From Planktothrix paucivesiculata PCC 9631 (GTDB lineage Bacteria > Cyanobacteriota > Cyanobacteriia > Cyanobacteriales > Microcoleaceae): a DNA stretch of 58,362 bases. Each line of letters opens with the position of its first letter. Position 1 is the stretch's first letter. The DNA lies in the NCBI RefSeq assembly GCF_900009265.2, contig NZ_LR735013.1, positions 16,043 to 74,404 of the forward strand. The letters are read 5' to 3'. A program made the position numbers and the translations under genes. Shown in pieces: positions 48,719-58,328 of the stretch. The notes beneath the pieces are model-generated. The model did no database searches. It saw only the letters and a list, made by a program, of their open reading frames with translations, and was not told the origin of the DNA.

Positions 48719-49660
48719 ATGGAAGTTGAAATTCCCCAACTAGAAAGTGTTAAGCTCCAACTCATGAACCATCAAAGACCCAAAAAGCCTAAGATGTTGG
48801 TCGTTGACGATGAGCCGGATAATTTAGATCTGCTCTATCGGACATTTCGACGTAACTTTAATGTATTTAAGGCAGAAAGCGGGGGTCAGGCTTTAGAAAT
48901 TTTGGCTGCGGAAGGAGAAGTGGCAGTCATTATTTCCGACCAACGAATGCCAGAAATGAAAGGTACAGAGTTTCTCAGCAAAACTGTACCGGAGTTCCCC
49001 AATACCGTGCGAATTATCTTAACCGGATTTACAGATATTGAGGACTTGGTGGATGCGATTAATTCGGGGCAGGTCTACAAATATATTACAAAGCCCTGGG
49101 ATCCCAATGAACTCAAAGTTGTGGTCGAAAGAGCCGCCCAAACCTATGAATTGCTCAAGCAACGCACCGCAGAACTTAATCGTGCTCAGGCTCAAACCCA
49201 ACTGTTAGCGACGATTATGGAAGCAGCCCAAGTAGCGACGACCCTAGAAGGTTTACTCACTACCCTGTGTGCAGCCGTCGCATCGGAGTTCGGGGCGGAT
49301 GTTTGCATTTTGCAACAAATTAAAGACAATCGCTTAACTTCTATAGAAGGTCATTATAGTTCCACGGGTGTTGTGGAAAACTGGTTAGAGATTGATCCCT
49401 TGGTTGAGAAAACCATAACGACCGGAACGGTACAAGCATCAATTAATATTACGACTGATCCAGACTTGGCTACCCTAGCCCATTATCAAAGTTCGGGTAT
49501 TCAAGCCCATATCAATATTCCGATTACCTATCGGGAAAAGCTCATTGGTCTATTATCAGTACAATGGAAACAGCCTTGTCAGATGAGTCCCGATGATTTG
49601 ACAACGGTTCATTTAGTCGCTCAACAAATGGCTTTGGCCTTAATTAGTCTGGGGCATTAA
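48719..49660 (+). CDS. Response regulator with receiver and GAF domains
   Basis: The 313-residue protein has a receiver domain at about 25-145 with the acidic pair at Asp30-Asp31, phospho-acceptor Asp74 in IISDQRMPEMKG, the LTGFTD switch strand and KPWDPNE Lys. That set resembles RpfG/HupR-type receivers. A coiled coil (about 145-170) leads to a GAF domain (170-310) with ASEFGADVCILQQI and VHLVAQQMALAL. There is no DNA-binding, HD-GYP or GGDEF output, so it probably acts by protein contacts or by changing the GAF state. No kinase is adjacent. menG follows after 57 bp on the same strand. Confidence 0.9.
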   Translation: MEVEIPQLESVKLQLMNHQRPKKPKMLVVDDEPDNLDLLYRTFRRNFNVFKAESGGQALEILAAEGEVAVIISDQRMPEMKGTEFLSKTVPEFPNTVRIILTGFTDIEDLVDAINSGQVYKYITKPWDPNELKVVVERAAQTYELLKQRTAELNRAQAQTQLLATIMEAAQVATTLEGLLTTLCAAVASEFGADVCILQQIKDNRLTSIEGHYSSTGVVENWLEIDPLVEKTITTGTVQASINITTDPDLATLAHYQSSGIQAHINIPITYREKLIGLLSVQWKQPCQMSPDDLTTVHLVAQQMALALISLGH

Positions 49661-49717
49661 TCTGTAAACTAAATTTGAACAAGGGAACACTGCAACAGGT
49701 AATAGGTAACTAGAGGA

Positions 49718-50458
49718 ATGGTAAAGGAAAATAAGTCGATTCAAGGGATTTTTAATCGCATCGCCCCGGTTTATGATCAGTTAAATGATCGGTTAAGTTT
49801 GGGACAACATCGAATTTGGAAAAAAATGGCCGTGGGCTGGAGTGGGGCTAAACCCGGAGACACCGCTTTGGATTTATGTTGTGGAAGTGGAGATTTAGCC
49901 CTGTTATTAGCACAACAGGTCGGAGCCCCCGGACAGGTGTTTGGCGTGGATTTTTCGAGTTGTCAATTGGACATTGCCCAGCACCGACCCCGACCTTTTA
50001 CCATTCCAACGGCTCAGATCTCTTGGCTAGAAGCGGATGTATTAAGATTGCCGTTTGCAGACAACACCTTTGACTGTGCCACCATGGGCTACGGTTTACG
50101 GAATGTTGTAGATATTCCCCGCAGTCTTGAGGAACTCCATCGGGTACTCAAACCGGGGGCGAAGGCTGCTATTTTGGATTTTCACCGTCCCCAAGGTTCC
50201 CTATTGCGTACTTTTCAACAGTGGTATTTACAGCATTTTGTGGTTGAGACGGCTGATAAATTTGGGTTTCGGGAAGAATACGCTTATATTAACCCCAGTT
50301 TGGATCAATTTCCGATCGGCACAGAACAAATTCTGTTGGCCCAGCAAGCAGGATTTTCCACCGCCACACATTACCCGATCGCAAGCGGTATGATGGGAAT
50401 ATTAGTAATAACCAAAGGAAACACTACCATAGGCAAAAAGATTGTTCTAGGGCAGTGA
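49718..50458 (+). CDS. menG: Demethylphylloquinone/demethylmenaquinone methyltransferase
   Basis: This UbiE/MenG-family enzyme adds the last methyl group to the naphthoquinone ring; in cyanobacteria the product is phylloquinone, the electron carrier of photosystem I. The 246-residue protein opens with the family start IQGIFNRIAPVYDQLNDRLSLGQHRIWKK, has the S-adenosylmethionine loop LDLCCGSGDLALLL, then the NTFDCATMGYGLRNVVD and RVLKPGAKAAILDFHRP blocks, and ends with GMMGILVITKG. AGAGGA lies 6 bp before the ATG. The DUF445 gene starts 12 bp after its stop. Confidence 0.95.
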   Translation: MVKENKSIQGIFNRIAPVYDQLNDRLSLGQHRIWKKMAVGWSGAKPGDTALDLCCGSGDLALLLAQQVGAPGQVFGVDFSSCQLDIAQHRPRPFTIPTAQISWLEADVLRLPFADNTFDCATMGYGLRNVVDIPRSLEELHRVLKPGAKAAILDFHRPQGSLLRTFQQWYLQHFVVETADKFGFREEYAYINPSLDQFPIGTEQILLAQQAGFSTATHYPIASGMMGILVITKGNTTIGKKIVLGQ

Positions 50459-50470
50459 GTTAATTTTTGA

Positions 50471-51769
50471 GTGTTTGATCTGTTTTCTAAGTTAGCTAAT
50501 GCACCAGATGGTAACAAGCGGGCTGCTACGATAAGAATGATCAATTTTTCTGAACAGTGGGTTTTAATTACGCCTCCGATAGTCGGTGGAATTATTGGCT
50601 ATTTTACCAATGATTTAGCCATTAAAATGTTATTTCGTCCCTATCGACCTCTACATATTTATGGCCGTAGACTTCCGTTTACCCCCGGTTTGATTCCCAG
50701 AAATCAAGAACGTTTAGCTAAACGAATTTCTGATACCATTATGGGGTCTTTATTGACTCCCGAAGAATTACAAAAATTAGCGCGTCGTTTGCTCGAAACT
50801 GAACGGATGCAAGCGGCAATTAGTTGGTTTCTCAGACTGGCTTTAGATCAAATTAAAGCAGATACAGAACCAAAAACCGCTAAAATCTTAGCGGGAATTT
50901 TACGGGATTTTATTGGGGAGTCTTTACCTAGAATATTAAGGGTTTTAGCCCGAAAAGACGATTTTTTGGCTCCTCAAATTAATCAAATATTTGATCAAGT
51001 TTTATTAGAATTTCAATTAAGTAATCAACAATCAAAACAGTTATCTCAATGGCTGTTAGAGGTTGTAATAACACCGGAAGTTTTGCGACAAGGTTTAATT
51101 GATTTTCTGACGGATAGAAATATTTCTATTATTGATGAAGGATTCCGAGAACAAAGTAGTGGAACCTATTGGGTCGTGGCGAATTTATTGGGTTTACGGC
51201 ATAGTTTAACTCGCTTAAGAACCTTTTGTTTAGATGAAAAAGAGGAAACTAATCGACGATTAACAGAATTAATTAAATCCTTGGGATTACGCGAAAGACT
51301 ACAAGAGTGGTTACAAAATATCTCGTTACAAAATCTACCTGTTTCTACCGTTAAACAGTTAAGAAAAACCCTCAGAGATGCGGTTATCACCTATATTCAA
51401 GGACAAGGTATTGATGTGATTCAAGATTTAACTCAATCCATCAATTGGGATCATATTTCAAATTGGGTTTTAAAACGGTTACAAACATCTCCCGTGATGA
51501 ATACATCTTTAGAATTAGTGAGTCAGGAATTAGCTTTAATTTTAGAACGGTATTTAGAAGAAGATATAGAAAAAATTATGGCTCAAGTGATTCCTATTTT
51601 GAACATCGATCAGGTGATTATTAATCGAGTCCGAGAAACTTCGCCTGAAAATATGGAAGCTGCCATTAATGGTATCGTTCAAAGTGAATTGCAAGCCATT
51701 GTAAATTTAGGGGGAATTTTAGGGGTTGTGATTGGGCTATTGCAGACCCTTTTGTTAGTATTAAGATAG
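50471..51769 (+). CDS. DUF445 family membrane-associated protein
   Basis: The 432-residue protein begins with GTG at 50471; an ATG at 50537 ([14 protein letters not shown]) is a good alternative, because the conserved region [24 protein letters not shown] starts soon after. A membrane helix near the start and another at the very end ([18 protein letters not shown]) frame a long helical middle section, the usual layout of DUF445 (YheB-like) proteins. Function unknown. It lies 12 bp after menG and is probably co-transcribed. Its stop is followed by repeats and a defective insertion element. Confidence 0.88.
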   Translation: MFDLFSKLANAPDGNKRAATIRMINFSEQWVLITPPIVGGIIGYFTNDLAIKMLFRPYRPLHIYGRRLPFTPGLIPRNQERLAKRISDTIMGSLLTPEELQKLARRLLETERMQAAISWFLRLALDQIKADTEPKTAKILAGILRDFIGESLPRILRVLARKDDFLAPQINQIFDQVLLEFQLSNQQSKQLSQWLLEVVITPEVLRQGLIDFLTDRNISIIDEGFREQSSGTYWVVANLLGLRHSLTRLRTFCLDEKEETNRRLTELIKSLGLRERLQEWLQNISLQNLPVSTVKQLRKTLRDAVITYIQGQGIDVIQDLTQSINWDHISNWVLKRLQTSPVMNTSLELVSQELALILERYLEEDIEKIMAQVIPILNIDQVIINRVRETSPENMEAAINGIVQSELQAIVNLGGILGVVIGLLQTLLLVLR

Positions 51770-51925
51770 TATAATAATAGGCAATGGGTAATGGAGAATG
51801 GGTAATGGGTTTTGGGTAATTACGAATTACGAATTACGAATGGGTTTTAGGTGATATTAAGCGAGTGAGGACGCACTGCTACGCAGGGCTAACGCCAACG
51901 CACTGCTTCTGCCCCCCTGCTCCTC
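51770..51925. repeat. Low-complexity repeats after the DUF445 gene
   Basis: AATGGGTAATGGAGAATGGGTAATGGG-type repeats are followed by three perfect ATTACGA heptamers (51819-51839). A later stretch, GCACTGCTACGCAGGGCTAACGCC, looks like dispersed repeat sequence. No gene. Confidence 0.65.
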
Positions 51926-51982
51926 CAGGGCTGTTTCAAAGTCAGGTAAAAAAGAGTAAAGAAAGAGCGATCGCCACCTGAT

Positions 51983-52006
51983 AAAATGGAGAGCGATCGC
52001 CATTTT
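51983..52006 (+). terminator. Hairpin with T tract inside the element
   Basis: AAAATGG and CCATTTT enclose a HIP1 octamer and seven T follow. It lies just before the transposase fragment and might block transcripts entering the element. Confidence 0.45.
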
Positions 52007-52020
52007 TTTCTAAAATAAAG

Positions 52021-52170
52021 ATGCTAACAAGTTTAATAGAAAATTTAAAAGAAGTCAAGGATTTCCGAAAAAGTCAGGGAAAAAGGTATAGCTTATGGGA
52101 AGTGCTATTAGTAGTAGTTTTAGGGGTGATGTCAGGGCATCATTGGGAGAAATTAGTGGCTATCTCTTAA
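52021..52170 (+). pseudogene. N-terminal fragment of an ISAs1 family transposase
   Basis: This 49-codon frame reads MLTSLIENLKEVKDFRKSQG, then KRYSLWEVLLVVVLGVMSG, and stops after HHWEKLVAIS. That is the start of ISAs1 transposases (the DDE-associated N-terminal domain: a leading helix, the charged R-K-x-x-G-K-R-Y-S-L turn, and a hydrophobic helix). The DDE catalytic domain is missing and the sequence after the stop gives no continuation in any frame, so the gene is dead. A full-length relative elsewhere in the genome could still act on the element's ends. It is too short to be a working gene. Confidence 0.8.
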
Positions 52171-52518
52171 TCCGAAAGTTAAAAATGAAAAAATAGAGCA
52201 ATTAATTTAGGGAAAATAGATAAAAATCGGGAATGTAAGTCTTACTCCGTAGGGAATAAGAATATTTATGCCACTTAGATGATAATTCCTATAATTAATA
52301 TTAATATAGCAATCATAAGAAATATTAATTATTCAGAAAATAGCTATCATGTTTGAGAATTATGGCCCAAAAGTAGGCTATAATTTTCAAATATGAAACA
52401 GCCCTGCCCATAACCCCATGTTGCCCATAGCCCATTCCCTATTATTTAACTTGTCAGCACCAGGATTAGTTTTAATGATATGATGGGAGTTTTGTATACA
52501 CACCCAATCAGCACTTGA

Positions 52519-53526
<1,008 letters not shown>

Positions 53527-53532
53527 AGTAGT

Positions 53533-53728
53533 TGGAGCAGGGGGAGGAGGAGCAGGGGGAGTAGAGGAGTGGAGGAGCAGGGGGAGTGGAGGAGTGGAGG
53601 AGCAGGGGGAGTAATTATTTATTCCTAACTTCTAACTTCTAAGTCCTAAGTCCTAACTTCTAAGTCCTAACTTCTAACTCCTTCCCTCCCCTGCCTCCCC
53701 TGCTCCCCCTGCCTCCACTGCTCCCGCC
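53533..53728. repeat. G-rich array, heptamer array and C-rich array after ilvC
   Basis: GGAGCAGGGGGAG units repeat at 53533-53612. Eight heptamers of TAACTTC/TAAGTCC type occupy 53626-53681, and CCCCTGCTCCCCCTGCCTCC-like sequence at 53682-53728 is complementary to the first block. The whole can fold into one long hairpin between the convergent ilvC and small membrane protein genes. Confidence 0.8.
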
Positions 53729-53953
53729 CTATTTTACTGGCTGACCCTTATCAAGTTTTTCAATTTCTTTCTCCCGTTGTTCGTTAGTATCTTTAGGTTT
53801 TAACCATTTCGGCCATAAACTCACCACAAACTCACGACTGGTTTTACTGGCATCTCTGGCGGATTTGGGTAAAAATTTGAACGTATCACCCGAGTGGATA
53901 AACACAACAACCAAGGCGATGGCGCCCCAGCCTAGAATTTTTTTAGGAGTCAT
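53729..53953 (-). CDS. Small single-pass membrane protein
   Basis: The 74-residue protein has one hydrophobic helix near the N-terminus (ILGWGAIALVVVFIHSG, about 6-22) and a charged tail (KLPKSARDASKTSREFVVS and KDTNEQREKEIEKLDKG). The composition and the ATG without overlap to neighbours suggest a real small gene, but I do not recognise a named family. The stop lies at the edge of the C-rich repeat. It is on the same strand as the DUF1400 hydrolase gene, whose stop lies to its right; the two are probably separate transcripts. Confidence 0.55.
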   Translation of the reverse strand: MTPKKILGWGAIALVVVFIHSGDTFKFLPKSARDASKTSREFVVSLWPKWLKPKDTNEQREKEIEKLDKGQPVK

Positions 53954-54039
53954 AAGCGATTTTTAAGATAGAGATATTTATGGGAGTTTATTGTAATCAG
54001 ATTTGAAAGGTTTGTACACCCTAACTGTGATTATACCCA

Positions 54040-55722
54040 TTAATACTGAGTTTTTAATAACTCCTCGATAAACACTTGAATGTCTGGGGGAATATCAGTA
54101 ATTAAACGTACGGGAAAAGCAGGAGTTGAGATAAATTTATAATATTCTGGAGTCAGGAATACCTGATATTTTTCGGCTTCGGGAGTCAGTTGGGCGGCCG
54201 TGGCTAAAACCATAGCTTTGGCGTAATTCTTAACATCTTGTGAGGCATCTCCCACGATTTCACCGCCGGAAATGGGAGTTACAGGAATCCAGGTTTGATC
54301 CCCAATTGTTCCGGGATCTCTAACACTTAAATGGGTTGCTCCTAAAACCCCTAATAATAATTTTTCGGTTTTAATTTGGGGAAAAATAGCAATTTGTTCG
54401 GGTAATGCCGGAGTGACTTTATCGGCGGATTGAGTTAAAATTACCGTCGGAACTTGAACTTGATTTAATCCGGTTTTTCCAAATATAACCGAAGCAGTGG
54501 GAGCAAAGGAAATCGCCCGTTTAATCCGAGGATCACTAAACCGATAGCGATCATTCGGGAGTTCTGCGGCTAAACATTGGGTAGCTTTTCCTAAACTAAA
54601 GGTAATAAAACTCTGATCACAACTTTTCCTTAATTCATCAATTTGGAACTCACCTCCAGCTAAAGCTAAAGCTGTTGTTCCGCCAAAAGAATATCCGAAA
54701 ACTAAAGTATTATTGGTATTAAATTTACCTTTAAATCTGGGATCATTTATATTAAGTTTTTCTAATTCATTCAAGGTAAAAATCAAATCTTGGGGACGTT
54801 CGATGACTTCTGTAGGAGATAAAAACAAATTCTTATCCACAAAAGTCGCGTTACTCCCAGGATGTTCAGGAACAATAACCGTATAGCCATGGGAGGCTAA
54901 ATGTTCCATTAAATATCGTAATTCTTGATAATCCGAACCTCGACCATGGGAATACAAAATTAAGGGTTTATCGGGTGCGGCACTTGAGGAGGAATAAATA
55001 TAAACGGGAATATTGCGATCGCGTTGTTTGTCCAGTAATTCTATGCGGGTAATTTCAACTTTTCCTGGCCCGATTTGACTCGGATCAAAAGGAATTGATG
55101 GAGTTTGAGATCCTTCAGGGGTGAGTTTAGGTAAGACTTCTAAAAGTAAGCGTTGAGTTTGCCAAAATCCTTGATTTAATCGTGTTAAAACCGCAAAAGC
55201 TCGCGGAAGATTAATCTCAATAGTCGGTAAAGGATAGTTTTCTAAAAAATTAATAACGGATAAGCCTTGTTCAGATTTAGCAGAAGACAGAATAGCTGTT
55301 TTAATCGCGGTTCCGCCTTGAGATTTATCTGAAGAAATAATTGTATCAATATCGGTTAATAATCTAGTTCCCACTTGACTATTAACAATTTCTTCAACGG
55401 TTTCATTTTTAATTTTAATTTTAATTTTAATATTTAAAGCTCCTAAAGCCTGTTGCTTTTGTTCAGGCTTTAAAAAGCTAAAATAACCCAATAAACCGAT
55501 AGGAACTTTCCCCGTTTCTGCAAATTCTTTTAAGTCTTTGACGGAAACCGTTGCATAAATAAATCCCTGTCTAATCACAACGGATTCCGCAGCCCGCAGG
55601 GGAAGGGTAAACAGAGGAAAACCGCTTAAAATAGTAGTTGTGAAAAGACTCAAGGGAAATAACCATTGTTTCCACTGGCGTTTGACGCGCTGCGGGGAAG
55701 CAAAACGGGGAATTTGAACCAT
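54040..55722 (-). CDS. DUF1400 alpha/beta hydrolase (PAF-acetylhydrolase-like)
   Basis: The 560-residue protein is probably exported: a hydrophobic segment lies at about 18-40 with a cut near RAA-ES at 44-46. Residues from about 45 to 185 match the cyanobacterial DUF1400 domain (AESVVIRQGFIYATVSVKDLKEFAETGKVP). From about 215 an alpha/beta hydrolase follows with the oxyanion-side strand LILYSHGRGSDY and nucleophile Ser345 in FGYSFGG. A late His in LLGVLGATHLSVRD probably completes the triad. The best guess is a lipid or ester hydrolase. A stretch of K-I repeats at about 98-105 comes from a short 6-bp DNA repeat in the gene. Confidence 0.88.
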   Translation of the reverse strand: MVQIPRFASPQRVKRQWKQWLFPLSLFTTTILSGFPLFTLPLRAAESVVIRQGFIYATVSVKDLKEFAETGKVPIGLLGYFSFLKPEQKQQALGALNIKIKIKIKNETVEEIVNSQVGTRLLTDIDTIISSDKSQGGTAIKTAILSSAKSEQGLSVINFLENYPLPTIEINLPRAFAVLTRLNQGFWQTQRLLLEVLPKLTPEGSQTPSIPFDPSQIGPGKVEITRIELLDKQRDRNIPVYIYSSSSAAPDKPLILYSHGRGSDYQELRYLMEHLASHGYTVIVPEHPGSNATFVDKNLFLSPTEVIERPQDLIFTLNELEKLNINDPRFKGKFNTNNTLVFGYSFGGTTALALAGGEFQIDELRKSCDQSFITFSLGKATQCLAAELPNDRYRFSDPRIKRAISFAPTASVIFGKTGLNQVQVPTVILTQSADKVTPALPEQIAIFPQIKTEKLLLGVLGATHLSVRDPGTIGDQTWIPVTPISGGEIVGDASQDVKNYAKAMVLATAAQLTPEAEKYQVFLTPEYYKFISTPAFPVRLITDIPPDIQVFIEELLKTQY

Positions 55723-55766
55723 AATCTCAGATCGAGGTTAAACAATCCCAAAAGTTTAGCATCGAA

Positions 55767-57176
55767 TTATCCGATCGCCATCGGGGGGCGGTGGTGTGAA
55801 AAAGGTTGTGCGGCTTCGAGTTGGGCTGCTAAAGCGATTAAAGTGGCTTCAGAGGCTGGTTTTCCCACTAACTGCACCCCTACGGGTAAACCTTCTGCGG
55901 TAAATCCGGTGGGAATCGCGATCGCGGGTTGGCCACTAACATTAAAACCGGGACAGGGAGAAATCCATTCCGTAATCCGTTGTAAGGTTTCTGGGGGGGA
56001 AAGTTGGGCATATTCTCCCACCCGAATTGCTGGGTGCGTATAGGTCGGTAAAACCACCACATCAAAGGGGCTTAAAGAGGCCACAATTTGACGACCGCCG
56101 ACCTGCATTTTAGACACCGCTTGCAAATATTGTCCGGCGGTGATTTCAGTTGACATTAACCATTGATTCACTGAGCCCAAATACTCCTGGGGAATTCCCG
56201 CCGCGGCGACTCCCGATTTCCAAACCGCAATAAAGGGCTCCAGAATATCACTAAAATCGGGATTAATGGGTTCAATTTGATGACCCAATTGTTCGAGGAG
56301 ATTCACGGTATTTTTCCAGGCTTGTTCACAATCTGGGGAGAGGGAACTGCCGGGTAAAATAGAGGTAGCGATCGCAATTTTTAAAGACTTAGGTGGTTGT
56401 TGAGTGGCGGCTAAAAACGAAGGATTTGGATCGGGCAACCAATAGGGATCACCCGAAATATATCCCGACATAATATCAAGTAAAGCCGCGGCATCGGCCA
56501 CGGTACGAGCCAGGGGGCCATCGGTAGAAATCCCACTTTGGAAGTCCCCCACCGGAGCATGGGAAACCCGCCCCCGAGTTGGTTTAATTCCCACCAAACC
56601 ACAACAAAAAGCTGGGCCGCGCACCGACCCTCCACCATCCGACCCATGGGCGACAGGGGACAACCCGGCTGCAACGGCCGCCGCAGCCCCACCACTGGAG
56701 CCTCCGGGGGTGTGGTCTAAATTCCAGGGGTTACGGGCGGGAGGGAAACCATCGGGTTCGGTGTAGGGTAGGGAACCGATTTCTGAGGTCGCCGTTTTCC
56801 CTAAAATATTAAATCCGGCTTGACGAATCCGGCTGACCACCCCATCATCATAGGTGGCAATTCTATCAACTAAAGCCCGGGAACCGTAGGTACAGGCGAC
56901 CCCAGCAACGGGGTTTAAATCTTTAATAGAAATGGGAACCCCAAAAAAAGGTGGTAAATCCTGAATATCTGAAATCTGGATTAATTGTTCGGTTTGGGTT
57001 TTCGCCAATGCTAAAGCCCTATCTGCCATCACGGTAAAATAACAACCCAATAGAGGATTTAACCGTTGAATTCGATCTAAATAAAGATTAACTAATTCTA
57101 AAGGCGAGATAACTTTAGTGCGAATTAATTGGGCTTGTTCTAGGGCAGAAGTAAAGGCTAAATCCACTGAGTTCAT
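55767..57176 (-). CDS. Amidase signature family enzyme
   Basis: The 469-residue protein has the Ser-cisSer-Lys triad of amidase signature enzymes: Lys85 in PISIKDLNPVAG, cis-Ser160 in TPGGSSGGAAAAVAAG and nucleophile Ser184 in SDGGGSVRGPA, with the usual 24-residue spacing of the two serines. It hydrolyses an amide to acid and ammonia; substrate is unknown. It resembles stand-alone amidases more than GatA: the gene is alone, with no gatB or gatC near. It is 44 bp upstream of the DUF1400 gene on the same strand, so the two may form one transcript. Confidence 0.92.
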   Translation of the reverse strand: MNSVDLAFTSALEQAQLIRTKVISPLELVNLYLDRIQRLNPLLGCYFTVMADRALALAKTQTEQLIQISDIQDLPPFFGVPISIKDLNPVAGVACTYGSRALVDRIATYDDGVVSRIRQAGFNILGKTATSEIGSLPYTEPDGFPPARNPWNLDHTPGGSSGGAAAAVAAGLSPVAHGSDGGGSVRGPAFCCGLVGIKPTRGRVSHAPVGDFQSGISTDGPLARTVADAAALLDIMSGYISGDPYWLPDPNPSFLAATQQPPKSLKIAIATSILPGSSLSPDCEQAWKNTVNLLEQLGHQIEPINPDFSDILEPFIAVWKSGVAAAGIPQEYLGSVNQWLMSTEITAGQYLQAVSKMQVGGRQIVASLSPFDVVVLPTYTHPAIRVGEYAQLSPPETLQRITEWISPCPGFNVSGQPAIAIPTGFTAEGLPVGVQLVGKPASEATLIALAAQLEAAQPFSHHRPPMAIG

Positions 57177-57395
57177 ACTAATTCACTCAAATAAAATAAT
57201 GATAAACAACCGTTGATTCTGGTTGAAGTTTATCATTATTCAGGAGAAAACTAACACCGAATAGAACCTAAACACCCTCACTATCAAAATTTTGTTGATA
57301 TTGTTTGCGACAACACCGGATTGGGGGGTAAACTGGGGATATGGGATTTTAAGATTTCAGCTAAAATCAATTGTTTTTATTCAAGGTCACGCGAT

Positions 57396-58328
57396 ATGAC
57401 ACAATCAGAGCGTCCACCTGTGCCTCGTCCACCTGTTCCGGGAGTTCCAGGGGTTCCACCCCGTCCACCCGCACCTAAAGCACCTCCACCTCCGGGCGCG
57501 ACCACTGCAACAACTCTTTCTGCACCGGCTCAGGCTACCGCGACAACCACAAGGGTGATGGTCGCACCCAGAAATAGGGGCCCGAGTCCGGGAAATCCTA
57601 CATTAATAGATATTGTCAAACGAGCCAACGAGGAGGGGGCTTCGGATGTTCACTTAGGGGTGAATGAGCCACCGCGCCTTCGTAAACGGGGGGATATTGT
57701 GCCTTTGGAGTGGCCGAACACCGACTTAAATACCTTTATGAGTTGGTTGATGGAGGTATTAAGCGATGAGGAAATCCAACAATTTCAAGAAAACTTAGAC
57801 TTTGACGGGGCGGCGGATTTAGGTTTTGTCCGCATTCGGATTAGCATTTTTGACGCCCTCAATGGCCCTTCCTTGGTGTTGCGGTTGATTGGTTCGTCGA
57901 TTTTGACTTTGGAACAGTTGAAGTTACCAGAGGTATTTAAAAAAATCTGTCAATATCACAAGGGATTAATTCTAGTTACCGGGCCAACGGGGTCAGGTAA
58001 GTCTACTACCCTAGCTGCGATGATTGACTACATGAACCGCAACTATGCCTACAATATTATTACTATTGAAGACCCGGTAGAATTTGTTCATGAAAGTAAA
58101 AAATCCCTGATTAAACACCGAGAAGTCGGACGTCATACCTTGAAGTTTTTTAATGCTTTGAAAGGAGCTTTGCGTCAAGACCCGGATGTCTTACTCGTGG
58201 GAGAAATTCGGGATAAAGAAACGATGCAAATTGCCTTAAAAGCGGCACAAACGGGTCACTTAGTTTCGGGAACTTTACACACCCAGGACTTACGCAGTGA
58301 CGCTATATGTAGCGTACTAAGGAGTTAG
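57396..58328 (+). CDS. pilT: Type IV pilus retraction ATPase PilT, interrupted near the 3' part
   Basis: PilT powers pilus retraction for twitching motility and DNA uptake. From the ATG at 57396 the visible product is 310 residues. A Pro-rich N-terminus (about 1-60) precedes the normal N-domain (IDIVKRANEEGASDVHLGV). Walker A is GPTGSGKSTT, the Asp box is IITIEDPVEFVH, Walker B is DPDVLLVGEIRD and the His box ends GTLHT. From there the standard continuation is replaced by QDLRSDAICSVLRS and a stop, so about 80-100 residues of the C-terminal domain are lost. The change occurs at about 58284 and the DNA beyond it is unlike pilT. A GGACTTACGCA motif starts it. An upstream frame from 57321 adds 25 unconvincing residues. 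Confidence 0.85.
   Translation: MTQSERPPVPRPPVPGVPGVPPRPPAPKAPPPPGATTATTLSAPAQATATTTRVMVAPRNRGPSPGNPTLIDIVKRANEEGASDVHLGVNEPPRLRKRGDIVPLEWPNTDLNTFMSWLMEVLSDEEIQQFQENLDFDGAADLGFVRIRISIFDALNGPSLVLRLIGSSILTLEQLKLPEVFKKICQYHKGLILVTGPTGSGKSTTLAAMIDYMNRNYAYNIITIEDPVEFVHESKKSLIKHREVGRHTLKFFNALKGALRQDPDVLLVGEIRDKETMQIALKAAQTGHLVSGTLHTQDLRSDAICSVLRS

Larger units (their letters stand above)
51926..52406 (+). mobile_element. Deleted ISAs1-type element with terminal inverted repeats
   Basis: CAGGGCTGTTTCA at 51926-51938 is repeated in inverted orientation at 52394-52406 (TGAAACAGCCCTG), bounding 481 bp. Inside is the 5' end of an ISAs1-like transposase gene. A full element of this family is more than twice as long, so most of the transposase is lost. 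No clear target duplication was seen at the ends. Confidence 0.75.

Noticed and set aside
51918-52414. 8-bp target duplication around the ISAs1-type element
   Set aside because: The bases outside the two ends do not match, so no duplication can be claimed.
53626-53681. CRISPR-like short repeat array
   Set aside because: Units are 7 bp with no spacers, so it is a heptamer tandem repeat.
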